This document shows positions 44,922 to 53,134 of a stretch of DNA of 53,134 nt, in pieces. Both the position numbers and the translations under genes were made by a program. A model generated the notes under the pieces. It was given only the letters and a program-made list of their open reading frames with translations. It ran no database searches and had not been told where the DNA came from. Origin of the DNA: Bryobacteraceae bacterium (GTDB taxonomy: Bacteria > Acidobacteriota > Terriglobia > Bryobacterales > Bryobacteraceae); contig JASHNT010000006.1 of NCBI GenBank assembly GCA_030041495.1, forward strand, positions 1 to 53,134, in the 5' to 3' direction. Each line of letters opens with the position of its first letter. Position 1 is the stretch's first letter.

Positions 44922-46547
44922 TCATTTCGAGATCCGGTTCAAGAGATCTCTGGCAGGCTGAAATGCGGGGTTGAATTCCAAGGCCTTGCGCAAGACGTCC
45001 TGAGCTTCCTGGCTGCGCCCGGCGCGAAGCAGAGCCTCGGCAAGATTGACTCTTACCAGCAGCAGGGCGGGGCTGATGGACAGGGCTTGGTTCCAGAAGA
45101 GGACGGCCTGATCCACATTCTTTAGCTGCATCCAGTACGCCCCAATTGCAGCGGCCACGGCGGACTGAGCCGGATCCATTCGCCATGACGATTCATACAA
45201 GGGAAGTGCGTGGGCATCGTCCCTCCGGTCGCGGTAGAACTGCGCCAAATAGGCGAGCGCGAGCGAGTCGGCTCCGGTGGGCCCTTGGGCGGCAGCGTCT
45301 TTGAGCAGTTGGAATGCGCGATCCAGATACGCCGCATTGTCTTCGCGCAGGCCCACCATGGCGTAGGCCAATCCCAAGTCGCGCGCGCCGGCCTTGCCGC
45401 CGCCGTATAGGACCAGATCGGCATCCGGCGAAGGCGCGGCGCTGGCGGCAATGCGCCGCCGCGGGATGGAATGATCGGTGAAGACAACGTGCTCGATGTC
45501 GCTGGGCGGATTACGTGGCATGTGGCAGGCTGTGCAATCGTCATCGTTTGCTTGTCTCGACGCACTTGGAGCGCGGCAGTCCGAGGTTGTGTGGCAGCCC
45601 AAGCATTTGGAGCGGTAGTAAGCGGCCTTCTCATTTTTGCTGGGAACGAAGTGAGGATCGTGACAGGTACCGCACCACAGCTTATCGCCGCTGGCTCTTT
45701 TACAAGCGCTGGCGGCTAGATTTTCGACATGGCTGGTCACTCTCAGTTGCGACGCAGCGCCCGCGCGAACGAACACTGAAACAACGTTTTCAAGCCGTTC
45801 CCCGGGATGAAAAGATTGATCGTCCTTGCCTGCCTTGGGGACGCGGATTTCGCCGGAGAGATGGCATTGCTCGCAGATGCTGTCGCGTTCGCGGGGCGCA
45901 AGCTTTGCGGGATTCAGCATGGTCGCACCGGAAGCGATATGATCGCTGCCCGGTCCGTGGCATCGCTCACAGGCGACGCCGTCTTCGCGGAACGGCGGCG
46001 AGGCGTAGGCGTTTTGCGTGTCTGGAATCCGCTGGACCGCGCTTGCGTGACACTCCAAGCACCCCGGCAGAACGGGCCGCGTCAGATTCGGGTAGTCGAA
46101 GGCAGCGTCTCCAGGCGAAGCGTTCCAGGAAGCGGAATCGCTGTAGTAGGTGACGGGGGATTCGTACAAGAAGCCGCCGAAGTTGAGGAGAAAGGTGCGC
46201 GCGTGGGCTCCGCTGCCGATGAAGTAATCGAGTTGACGCCGGCCCTGAATCGGATGCTCGGTATCCCGCTGGATGAAATCGAAGAAGTATGCTCCCGCTT
46301 CCTGCTCTACGCGATAGTCGAAGGCCCCCTGGGAATCGCGAAATTCCGCGCGATCGAAGCTTTGCTTAACCCCATCGGCTCCCGCACGGCCGCTGCTGCG
46401 GGCCATCGGCGTCGCCATGAAGCTGCGATAGATGGCGTCATGGCATGCTGCGCACGCCTGGTTTCCGACCAAGTCCGCACTGGCGGCGCAGGAAGAGACT
46501 GCAAACAGCAGTGCAAAGGATCGGCGCAACCGGGTCGAGGATATCAC
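44922..46547 (-). CDS. Exported heptaheme cytochrome c with short TPR tail
   Basis: The 541-residue protein starts at GTG 46547. A cleavable signal (SFALLFAVSSCAASAD) replaces the anchor of its relatives. Seven hemes appear in the family order: CAACH (32-36), CLECH, CERCHGPG, CEQCHLSG, CGTCHDPH, CLGCH and CTACHMPR, followed by the family element HVVFTDHSIPRRR. The heme 1-2 core is kept in diverged form (YFIGSGAHARTFLLNF, CLECHASAVQRIP). The TPR tail is shorter (about 390-540). It sits 58 bases after a TonB receptor on the same strand, separated by a strong hairpin. No ribosome site is clear. Confidence 0.85.
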   Translation of the reverse strand: MISSTRLRRSFALLFAVSSCAASADLVGNQACAACHDAIYRSFMATPMARSSGRAGADGVKQSFDRAEFRDSQGAFDYRVEQEAGAYFFDFIQRDTEHPIQGRRQLDYFIGSGAHARTFLLNFGGFLYESPVTYYSDSASWNASPGDAAFDYPNLTRPVLPGCLECHASAVQRIPDTQNAYASPPFREDGVACERCHGPGSDHIASGATMLNPAKLAPRERDSICEQCHLSGEIRVPKAGKDDQSFHPGERLENVVSVFVRAGAASQLRVTSHVENLAASACKRASGDKLWCGTCHDPHFVPSKNEKAAYYRSKCLGCHTTSDCRAPSASRQANDDDCTACHMPRNPPSDIEHVVFTDHSIPRRRIAASAAPSPDADLVLYGGGKAGARDLGLAYAMVGLREDNAAYLDRAFQLLKDAAAQGPTGADSLALAYLAQFYRDRRDDAHALPLYESSWRMDPAQSAVAAAIGAYWMQLKNVDQAVLFWNQALSISPALLLVRVNLAEALLRAGRSQEAQDVLRKALEFNPAFQPARDLLNRISK

Positions 46548-46561
46548 CGGTGGACGACAAG

Positions 46562-46598
46562 TCCGATGGCGGCCACTCGAGTTGCAGCCGCCATCGGA
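46562..46598 (-). terminator. Intercistronic hairpin after the second TonB receptor
   Basis: TCCGATGGCGGC (46562-46573) and GCCGCCATCGGA (46587-46598) are perfect 12-bp complements with a 13-base loop that itself contains CTCGAG. It starts 8 bases after the receptor stop and ends 15 bases before the cytochrome start. The minus-strand tail CTTGTCGTCC is not T-rich, so it may be a weak terminator, a processing site or an mRNA-stabilising element. Confidence 0.7.
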
Positions 46599-46605
46599 TG
46601 GGGGG

Positions 46606-49600
46606 CTAAAAAACGAACCGGCCTACAAGCTGGCCGGACCGCGGTTGGGCTCCAGCACCGCCGGCGGTAGCGATATAGCCATAGCCGCTAGTGTAGTAGC
46701 CACCACTAGAGAAGGCGCCACCGGCAGTACCGGGAGCTGTGGTGATAGCGCCCGTGGCGGGAGGCGAGAGGAACAGCCGGTTGAAGATGTTCTGGAATTC
46801 GGCTCGGAATTGGAAGGTGACCCTTCCCTCGTGGCCAATCTTGAAGTTGCGGGCGAAACTCATCGACTCGGCGGGCTGCCGCTGCCAACGGTAACTGTTG
46901 TAGAACGGAGCGGAGGTTCCCCACTGCCCTGCTCCCGGATCGGTCCAGGCGGCGGGATTGAGAACCAGAGTAGTCTGAGGATTGAAGCATCCGCAATTCG
47001 GATTTACCAACAGGGGATTCACCCCGGCGACCCGGTCGTCCAAGTCGACGGGAGCGCCGTTGAAACCACCCTGCCGGAGCAATATGTTCTCGAGCTGATT
47101 GGCGGATGACGCGGATTCAATCAGAGCGCCGTTCTGATAGCGCAGCAGGAAGCCGAGCTGCCAGCCCTGGATCAACTGATTGACCAGCTTGATGCGTTTG
47201 GCGTCCGACATGAACCCGGGGGTTGTGTAATAACCGGAAATGATCGCCGCCTCCGGATAAACCAACTGGTTGAGCTGCTTGGCGCTCGACAAATTGTAGA
47301 TGTCTTCGATGACCGGATTGTACGAAAGGAAGATGGGCGCTTCCGAGCCCGCACCAAGGTCCATACCCTTGGACCAAACGTAAGACACCTGCGCCTGTAA
47401 GCCGTGAGAGAAGCGCTTGGTGGCCTTGGTTTGCAGCGAGTCATACCACGTTTTGCCCATGGGAGGCCCCAGGAATGAGCTCGGACCACCACTCGCCCAC
47501 TGCGGCACCGGACGAAGTTGCTGGGCCACGGTTTCCGTCAGGGGCATTCCGGGATAGGCCGGGCCAAAGCCGGCTTGCACCGCCTGGGGAGAACCAATCA
47601 GATCGGTCAGCAAAGCCAAGTCGGCCGGATTACTCATGCTGAGCCCATGCGCCGCCAGGATCGTGTTATTCAGACAATTGCATTGGTACGGATCGAGACC
47701 TTCCGCGGACCACCAAACTCCCCGATTGCCCACGTAAGAAGCTTCCACAACCAGGTCATTTAGTAGTTGGCGCTGCAATCCGATGCTCCACTGCCAGGTC
47801 CGCGGCGGACGGGCACTCGAATTGAAGATTGTGTTCGGAGAGGACGGCGGCAACAGACCGTCCGTCAATATCGGCAATTTACCGGGATTGAAGTTCGGCC
47901 ACGTTACGCTCGGGAATGGATTATTTTCGAAAGCGCCCGTCGCCGGAGGTATCCCATAACCGAGGGCGTTGAAGGTGTAGTAATCAGCCAGGCTGTATTG
48001 CAGGCCGCTCGGGGTTTGAGTCACGCCATACGTAAGGCCGGCGCCGACGCGCAGGACAGTCTTCGGGTCGATCTGGTAAGCCCCTCCGAGACGCGGTGCG
48101 TACGCCCAGGGGTAATTGTGTGAGATCTGGCACTTGCACGTGGCTCCGTAGATGACGGCGCCATCAAGGCCCCCTACAGTCGGATCCGGCGTGGAGAAAG
48201 AGGCAACCGGCATGCGGCCGTGTTCTTCCACCAGATAGGTCTGGTAATCCCACCGCAGGCCGTAATCAAGCGTTAGTTTCCTCGTAACCTTCCAACTATC
48301 CTGAATATACAGCCCGATGCTGTGTTGGCCGGTCTTGGTCTGGGTGTTCGGACTGATTTCAATATCGTCCGGCAAGCCCAACAGGAAGCTGGCGTAACTG
48401 AACCCCGAGGCTTCTGCGAAGTTAAGAGGCAGGTTATTCTGCCAGGGATCGGCGGTTTCAGCGTTGGAAATGCCGAAGGCGCCATTGGCGCGCCAACCGC
48501 TGTGCTCGGGATATCCGTCCACAATCAGCTCACCGCCGTATTTGACCGAGTGATTGCCCTTGATCCAGGTCAAATTGAAGTTGGCCGTCGATTTCTCCTC
48601 CCAGAGGAAGGCGATGAACGCCGGACCGACTCCGCCCAGGCTCGGCCCGCCATATCCGCCGGAGATGAGGTTATCCAGACCGAAGGCGACATTTGTCGTC
48701 GGAGCGCCGTCGAAGAATCCGCCGATCGAGGGGAAACGGTTGGTCTGGAAATACCCGTTCATGCCTATGGAGCTCTCACTGAAGCTCGGATAGTCAGTCG
48801 GCTGATACTGCTGAATGTAGCCGATGCCGATGTGCAGCAGGAGAGTCGGCGTGAGGGTCTGGTCGTAATTGACGCGGGTAGTAATGTTCCGGGTGGCGAC
48901 AGGGGCGGGCGCATTGTAAGCCCCGGTTACCCCGTTGGCATCGGGGGAATTCTGCTCCAGCCGCGAGAAGTACCAGCCGAGCTTAATCGTCGAGCTGATG
49001 GAGTGATCCATCTTGAAGGACCAGTTGGTTGTATGCAGCCAGTTTTGGTACGCCGGAGCAAGGTAGTTGTTGACGATTCCGGGTTGGTTCGCCGCGGGGA
49101 AGAAAGACTGAATCGCAAGCGCCACTTTGTCCATCTCGGTCAACGGAATCTGCTGGTTCGGGAACGGCGTCCGGACCAACGATCCATTCACGGTGCGATT
49201 GCTATTGGGATCGAAAATCTCACCAAAAGATAACGTCTGGCCCAGCGGATCTACTGCACTCTGGCCCGTTACCGTATTAACGATAGGCACAGTGGCCACG
49301 CAGCCTGGACCCTGGACATAGGCAAAGCAACCGGACGTGGCAAAATTACCACTCTCGTAGGCAGCCGTTGGCACCGTCTGAATACTGTTGGAAGTTGTAC
49401 TGTTCTGCCGGAACTGCTCGAAATTCCAGAAGAAGAAAGTCCGGTTCTTCCCGTGGTACACCTTGCCAAGCTCGACCGGTCCGCCCAGCGTGAATCCATA
49501 ATCGTTGCGGCGCACGGCGTTGCGGATATGCTGGCCCGCCTTGGCTGGATCTTGCTCGCCCTCATCGGTGAACGGCAATCCAGCGTTGAGAAACTCGTTC

Positions 49601-50385
49601 ACGAAATAGTCGTAGGCGGTGCCGTGGACCTGATTCGTGCCGGACTTCATGGTGTAGTTGAAAACGCCCCCGCCGGCTTGACCGTATTCAGCAGCGTAGT
49701 TACTGGTCTGTACGGACACCTCCTGGATGGCGTCGACGCTGGCGCCCTGGCTGTACTGCTGGATGGTTTTCCAGATGTTTCCGGTGGCATCCTGGCCTTC
49801 GATGCGGATGGCCTCGCTGTTGCTCGGCATCCCGTTCACCACCATCGCGTCGTCATTGGAGAAAGTCACGCCGGGAAGCAGCAACACGGACTGCAAGGGA
49901 TTCCGGATATTGCCCATGCCCGCTACGGCGCCCCCGACGACGCCCCCGCCATTTGTCGTGAGCACGGGAAGATTATCCATGTCCGAGCCGGTGACGAGAT
50001 GGCTCACCTCCGCGCTCTCCGTCTTGAGCAGCGGCGCCGACTCAGTAACGGTAACCGATTCGGTAGCAGCGCCGACCTCCAGCATTACGTCTTTGCGCGT
50101 ATCCACCAAGGAAATCACCTGCACGTTCTCTTGAACAAACTTTTTGAATCCGGCGGCGGTCACCGAAATCTGGTAGGTGCCCGGCGGTACCGACTGAACA
50201 TAATTTCCTGTGGCGGAGGTGCCGCCGTGGTAAATCACCCCGGTATCGGTATTCTTGATTTCAATTTGAGCTGTCGCAATGACGGCGCCAGCGGGATCGG
50301 AAACGGTTCCAGTGATCGTACCGTTCTGCTGCCCAAACACCGTAGCAGCCGTTAAGAACACAAGCGTCAAAAGCGCGCGCAACAT
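46606..50385 (-). CDS. Oar-like TonB-dependent receptor, second copy
   Basis: The 1,259-residue receptor starts at ATG 50385 with GGGAG 8 bases upstream; the longer frame upstream of it is Arg/His-rich noise. A signal peptide (LRALLTLVFLTAATVFGQ) is followed by a carboxypeptidase-regulatory domain (GTITGTVSDPAGAVIATAQIEIKN), a plug (AGMGNIRNPLQSVLLLPG, NGMPSNSEAIRIEGQD) and a large barrel ending in GRFVF. It is paralogous to the receptor at 24741-28631 throughout, including the GNIRNPLQ plug element and the NPNCGCFNPQTT element. Its own sigma-70-like promoter lies at 50486-50514. Substrate is unknown; the neighbouring cytochrome hints at a redox-active ligand. Confidence 0.9.
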   Translation of the reverse strand: MLRALLTLVFLTAATVFGQQNGTITGTVSDPAGAVIATAQIEIKNTDTGVIYHGGTSATGNYVQSVPPGTYQISVTAAGFKKFVQENVQVISLVDTRKDVMLEVGAATESVTVTESAPLLKTESAEVSHLVTGSDMDNLPVLTTNGGGVVGGAVAGMGNIRNPLQSVLLLPGVTFSNDDAMVVNGMPSNSEAIRIEGQDATGNIWKTIQQYSQGASVDAIQEVSVQTSNYAAEYGQAGGGVFNYTMKSGTNQVHGTAYDYFVNEFLNAGLPFTDEGEQDPAKAGQHIRNAVRRNDYGFTLGGPVELGKVYHGKNRTFFFWNFEQFRQNSTTSNSIQTVPTAAYESGNFATSGCFAYVQGPGCVATVPIVNTVTGQSAVDPLGQTLSFGEIFDPNSNRTVNGSLVRTPFPNQQIPLTEMDKVALAIQSFFPAANQPGIVNNYLAPAYQNWLHTTNWSFKMDHSISSTIKLGWYFSRLEQNSPDANGVTGAYNAPAPVATRNITTRVNYDQTLTPTLLLHIGIGYIQQYQPTDYPSFSESSIGMNGYFQTNRFPSIGGFFDGAPTTNVAFGLDNLISGGYGGPSLGGVGPAFIAFLWEEKSTANFNLTWIKGNHSVKYGGELIVDGYPEHSGWRANGAFGISNAETADPWQNNLPLNFAEASGFSYASFLLGLPDDIEISPNTQTKTGQHSIGLYIQDSWKVTRKLTLDYGLRWDYQTYLVEEHGRMPVASFSTPDPTVGGLDGAVIYGATCKCQISHNYPWAYAPRLGGAYQIDPKTVLRVGAGLTYGVTQTPSGLQYSLADYYTFNALGYGIPPATGAFENNPFPSVTWPNFNPGKLPILTDGLLPPSSPNTIFNSSARPPRTWQWSIGLQRQLLNDLVVEASYVGNRGVWWSAEGLDPYQCNCLNNTILAAHGLSMSNPADLALLTDLIGSPQAVQAGFGPAYPGMPLTETVAQQLRPVPQWASGGPSSFLGPPMGKTWYDSLQTKATKRFSHGLQAQVSYVWSKGMDLGAGSEAPIFLSYNPVIEDIYNLSSAKQLNQLVYPEAAIISGYYTTPGFMSDAKRIKLVNQLIQGWQLGFLLRYQNGALIESASSANQLENILLRQGGFNGAPVDLDDRVAGVNPLLVNPNCGCFNPQTTLVLNPAAWTDPGAGQWGTSAPFYNSYRWQRQPAESMSFARNFKIGHEGRVTFQFRAEFQNIFNRLFLSPPATGAITTAPGTAGGAFSSGGYYTSGYGYIATAGGAGAQPRSGQLVGRFVF

Positions 50386-51016
50386 GCTACACCACTCCCG
50401 ATGAAAGGTCGTAGGCACGTGACAGCTCCTTTTTGTTGTGTGGCGGGTTCCTCGGGCTCCCCTCAATCCCGCTACGTGATGGAGGAGTATATTCGGTAGA
50501 ATTCAAGGTGTCAAAGGTTTTGCCGTGATAATCGATATCAATACAGTTGATACAGGATTGCCGCACGTGTACACGGGCCGCCCTTTTTTGGAAATCTGGA
50601 TAGGCGCATCGAGGTATGGAGCGGGCCAATGCGCTGGCTTGCAGTCGTCGGACCATGTCTCCGCCTTCAATCTCTGCAAAAGCCTTATAGTGACTCGTCC
50701 GCCGGGCCCGTGGCGGACAATTGCCACCGCTTGGGCTTTCCGCAGCCGATACGCTGGAATTGTCGAAGTGTCACGCGTGACCTAGCTGCCGATACTGCTC
50801 AGGCCAGAAAGCGATGTTGGGTATGGGGCGCCTTCGCAAGCGTGGCGCCTTCGCGCTCAGTGCGGATAGTTTGCTAGCCACCTTGGCTGTTCAGGCGAAA
50901 GCGCGCACCTGTCCTGAGACGACGAACCAACGGGCCGACCGCCTCCTCTGCGGAGACGAATATGTGCGCCAGTCTTTAGCGTGGCCACACTCAATCGAGG
51001 GCTTCCTTACAGCCGC
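50386..51016. other. Intergenic region, receptor promoter and otherwise empty
   Basis: These 631 bases hold the promoter and leader of the TonB receptor. The remaining frames on both strands are short and compositionally random; no remnant was recognised. Confidence 0.45.
50486..50514 (-). promoter_or_regulatory. Promoter of the second TonB receptor gene
   Basis: TTGACA (50514-50509) and TATACT (50491-50486) are exactly 17 bases apart. Transcription would start near 50479, giving a leader of about 95 bases before ATG 50385. Confidence 0.75.
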
Positions 51017-52849
51017 CTAGTGTCGAAGCTGGGTGGAGATGTTCCCCTGTTCGTAGACCTCGCAGTACGCGCGCTCATGGATGAGTTGCGGCGCGGCGGC
51101 GCCTAGCCGCAGAATCTTGTCCGGCATCACCCATGGCTCGACCAGGTCGGGGTCCTCAATCGTCTCCTGATAAAGAATTTCATCGCCCTTGCGCGTCAGC
51201 TTCTCGGTGATGTGCATCTCGGCGGAATGGAACAGGCCGCCACGTCCGAACCAGGTTGTATCGACGAAATTAGTGGAATCGATCACCAGCGTGTCGCCCT
51301 CCCATTTACCGATCGAAAGCCCCATGTAATAGGCTTCGACCGTGTTGGGGCGCGGCCGGTTGTCGGTCGGAATGTCGCGGAATTCGATATTTCCACCGCC
51401 GTAATCGCTGGTTGTATAGAAGAAGACGATGTCGCTCGCCGTCTGCATAATGCGCGCCGGTGTACCCTCCCGCGGCATTCCCATCGGCTGGCAAGTCATG
51501 ATGGGATCTTCTTTGTTGGTCCACTGGTCCGATTCCTGGATCTTGTCCCAAAACTCGGGTTTGTAAGTGGGATGACTCGGCTTCAAGTCCGCGGAGCCTG
51601 TCAAGCCAAACCGCGAGGGCGAGATCATTTCATAATCCACCCAGAAGTTGTCCATGGGGTCTTTGCAGCCGATCTCGGGATTGATTCCCCCACCTTTCAC
51701 CTGCGTTGGACCACATCGGCGGTTCCCGCCACCCCCAATTGGACCCTGGGTGCCACGCCAGTTCCCTGTCATATCCGGATGTCCGTCGGCCAAGCGCGGC
51801 GTTTCGCCGGTTGCCGAAGCCAACGTGACCGGAGCAAACGGTGTGCTGGCATTCAGAGTCCAATTGTCCGGCTGATTGGTTGGCTTGATCGCCGCCCTGA
51901 CGCTTGCCGGCACCGGCACCACGACATACATTTGTCCCGTTTCCGTCACCGTCGTCGTAATGTCGCGTTCAACCGCGCCGTTCTTCTTTTCCGTCATCCT
52001 GCCGGCGTAGAACGCCTCAGCCGGATTGAGCGGATTGTTCCAATCTCGATAATCGCTGTAGTCGAACTCGTAAGTGTTCGCGCCATTTTTCACTACGACG
52101 CGTTCGGCCATGAACTTGTCGTTGAGCGTCGCGGTTGCGATCGCTGTGGGAACTCCCGGAATCGGGAACGTCACGACGGGCGTATTGCCTTCCCACGCGA
52201 CGGAGGTTTTCCCGGCCTTCATAACGTCAGCAGGTACACTTTGCGGCCGGGGCGCCATTTCCGGTGGATCGCTGGTCCCCGCCATCGCGGCCTTGAATGC
52301 GCCCTGCGGACCTGCCCACAGGCGAATCATCCGTTCCTCTACCGTCGCGGGCATCGGCGTCGCCTTGCCTTTACCGGCGACCAGCTCTGCTCCAGGAATG
52401 TCGTCGTTCCAGGCATACGCTCCACTGAGGTTTTCGATGCTGGAACAACTTTGGCCATTGGGCCGAGTGCCGGTGATCTGAATCCGTTCACCCGAGTTCT
52501 GGTAGGTGATGCTGGTTCGATACTTCGATACATTACAGGGCTGTCCGTCCACTTGCATGGTGCCCTTGCCCTGGTATTCGAGGGTCATCATCAGGTCACG
52601 CTCCTCGCTGCTGCGGAGCATGCCCATATACCAAGCCCAGTTGAAAAGGACAGATTTCAGGTCCTTGGCACCGGGTGCGGGAGTGTACAGCGGCGCACCT
52701 CGGCCGCGCCCGCGGCCTTTGCCCTTGCCTCCTCCGCCACGAGCTTGGCCGTCTCCGGCAGGCCCCTGCGCACTGGCCATAAATGCCGCACTGGCGGCAA
52801 GCGCGGCCCCGATGGCGACGCGCATCCACACGGTTCTTCGACTGGTCAT
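51017..52849 (-). CDS. Exported Gly-rich protein of unknown function
   Basis: The 610-residue protein has a signal peptide (MRVAIGAALAASAAFMASAQ) and then a Gly/Lys/Arg tract (GGGGKGKGRGRGRG, about 38-52). The first half (about 55-330) looks like a beta-rich lipocalin-like domain. A break with GHPDMTGNWRG starts a second domain (about 350-610) that has elements common in acidobacterial and proteobacterial exported proteins: RIMQTASDIVFFY, FRDIPTDNR, YYMGLSIGKWEGDTLVIDSTNF. No catalytic site is known. AGGGAGG precedes ATG 52849. It follows the DUF6152-like gene after 33 bases, so the two are probably one unit. Confidence 0.8.
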   Translation of the reverse strand: MTSRRTVWMRVAIGAALAASAAFMASAQGPAGDGQARGGGGKGKGRGRGRGAPLYTPAPGAKDLKSVLFNWAWYMGMLRSSEERDLMMTLEYQGKGTMQVDGQPCNVSKYRTSITYQNSGERIQITGTRPNGQSCSSIENLSGAYAWNDDIPGAELVAGKGKATPMPATVEERMIRLWAGPQGAFKAAMAGTSDPPEMAPRPQSVPADVMKAGKTSVAWEGNTPVVTFPIPGVPTAIATATLNDKFMAERVVVKNGANTYEFDYSDYRDWNNPLNPAEAFYAGRMTEKKNGAVERDITTTVTETGQMYVVVPVPASVRAAIKPTNQPDNWTLNASTPFAPVTLASATGETPRLADGHPDMTGNWRGTQGPIGGGGNRRCGPTQVKGGGINPEIGCKDPMDNFWVDYEMISPSRFGLTGSADLKPSHPTYKPEFWDKIQESDQWTNKEDPIMTCQPMGMPREGTPARIMQTASDIVFFYTTSDYGGGNIEFRDIPTDNRPRPNTVEAYYMGLSIGKWEGDTLVIDSTNFVDTTWFGRGGLFHSAEMHITEKLTRKGDEILYQETIEDPDLVEPWVMPDKILRLGAAAPQLIHERAYCEVYEQGNISTQLRH

Positions 52850-52882
52850 GATGGTCCTCCCTTGCTGTCCCGTTGTTGCTGC

Positions 52883-53134
52883 TTAATCGTTGGGGCCGCC
52901 GCCCGACACAACGATGGTGTGCCCGTCAGCATACGTAACCGACTTGAGAAACCCGATCGGATGGCCGTCCTTGGCGGGAATGCACTTCACTTTGATGGCG
53001 TCGCCGGTGTGCAGCGCATTCGGTCCGATTTTGCCCACGCCTCTTTGCGCCAGTGCCGTGGCGGAGCCGAGCGTCAACACCCACTCGGTGGTCGAGCCAT
53101 CGTCATTTTTGACCATCATCGACAGCGATCCGTG
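52883..53134 (-). CDS. DUF6152-like protein, 5' end cut by window edge
   Basis: The frame runs through the right edge (GSLSMMVKNDDGSTTEWVLTLGSA...), so the start and N-terminus are missing. The visible 83 residues match the end of the small exported DUF6152 type: a strand pair, then LAQRGVGKIGPNALHTGDAIKVKCIPAKDGHPIGFLKSVTYADGHTIVV. It is a small OB-like beta barrel that often sits next to the type of exported protein at 51017. Function is unknown. Confidence 0.7.
   Translation of the reverse strand, partial: HGSLSMMVKNDDGSTTEWVLTLGSATALAQRGVGKIGPNALHTGDAIKVKCIPAKDGHPIGFLKSVTYADGHTIVVSGGGPND

Noticed and set aside
45807-46670. 287-codon plus-strand frame
   Set aside because: It is antisense to the third heptaheme cytochrome.
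48322-50355. Long plus-strand frames over the second TonB receptor
   Set aside because: These are shadows of a receptor that is recognisable along its whole length.

Overview
The window looks like chromosomal DNA from a member of the Acidobacteriota, most like the Solibacter/Bryobacter (Bryobacterales) group. This is inferred from family content, not from a marker gene. The evidence is two ~1,260-1,300-residue Oar-like TonB-dependent receptors with an N-terminal carboxypeptidase-regulatory domain, two proteins of the acidobacterial VWFA-related type, a Ser/Thr kinase fused to a TolB-like propeller, BlaI/M56 regulation, a DUF6152-like protein, and uniformly GC-rich DNA. No tRNA, rRNA, CRISPR array, prophage or insertion sequence was recognised.

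Layout. 1-5054: a truncated DedA membrane protein and an SRPBCC-like exported protein (one unit), an outer-membrane barrel protein with a clear terminator, a 581-residue protein of unknown function, and a two-domain PRC-barrel protein. 5074-17290: a compact 12-gene minus-strand operon for Alternative Complex III (actABCDEF), a small unnamed membrane protein, a SCO-type copper chaperone and an A2-type caa3 cytochrome c oxidase (coxBACD). Most junctions overlap by 4-20 bases. 17773-22189: a YncE-like propeller gene broken by two single-base shifts, a TPR lipoprotein-like protein, and an RnfD/NqrB-like membrane domain fused to cysteine-rich Sel1 repeats. 22213-31510: a heptaheme TPR cytochrome divergent from a TonB receptor, then a quinohemoprotein alcohol-dehydrogenase-like protein and an exported alpha/beta hydrolase. 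31613-33420: decayed esterases, namely a hydrolase tail, a tannase with its catalytic Asp region missing, and a type-B carboxylesterase tail. 33516-42374: a Ser/Thr kinase, a VWFA unit, and a BlaI-M56 pair in which the M56 peptidase is fused to a VWFA module; their promoter has its operator inside the -35/-10 spacer. 42671-50514: two more heptaheme TPR cytochromes and a second TonB receptor. 51017-53134: an exported Gly-rich protein and a DUF6152-like fragment.

How it fits together. The window is dominated by electron flow outside the cytoplasm. ACIII would oxidise menaquinol and pass electrons to the caa3 oxidase. A PQQ/heme dehydrogenase and three heptaheme cytochromes could feed or branch from the periplasmic electron pool. 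The most interesting pattern is that heptaheme TPR cytochromes of one family sit twice beside an Oar-like TonB receptor, which suggests a recurring outer-membrane uptake/redox module. Its substrate cannot be read from the sequence. A second theme is surface sensing: the BlaI-controlled M56-VWFA fusion and a stand-alone VWFA protein with a related C-terminus.
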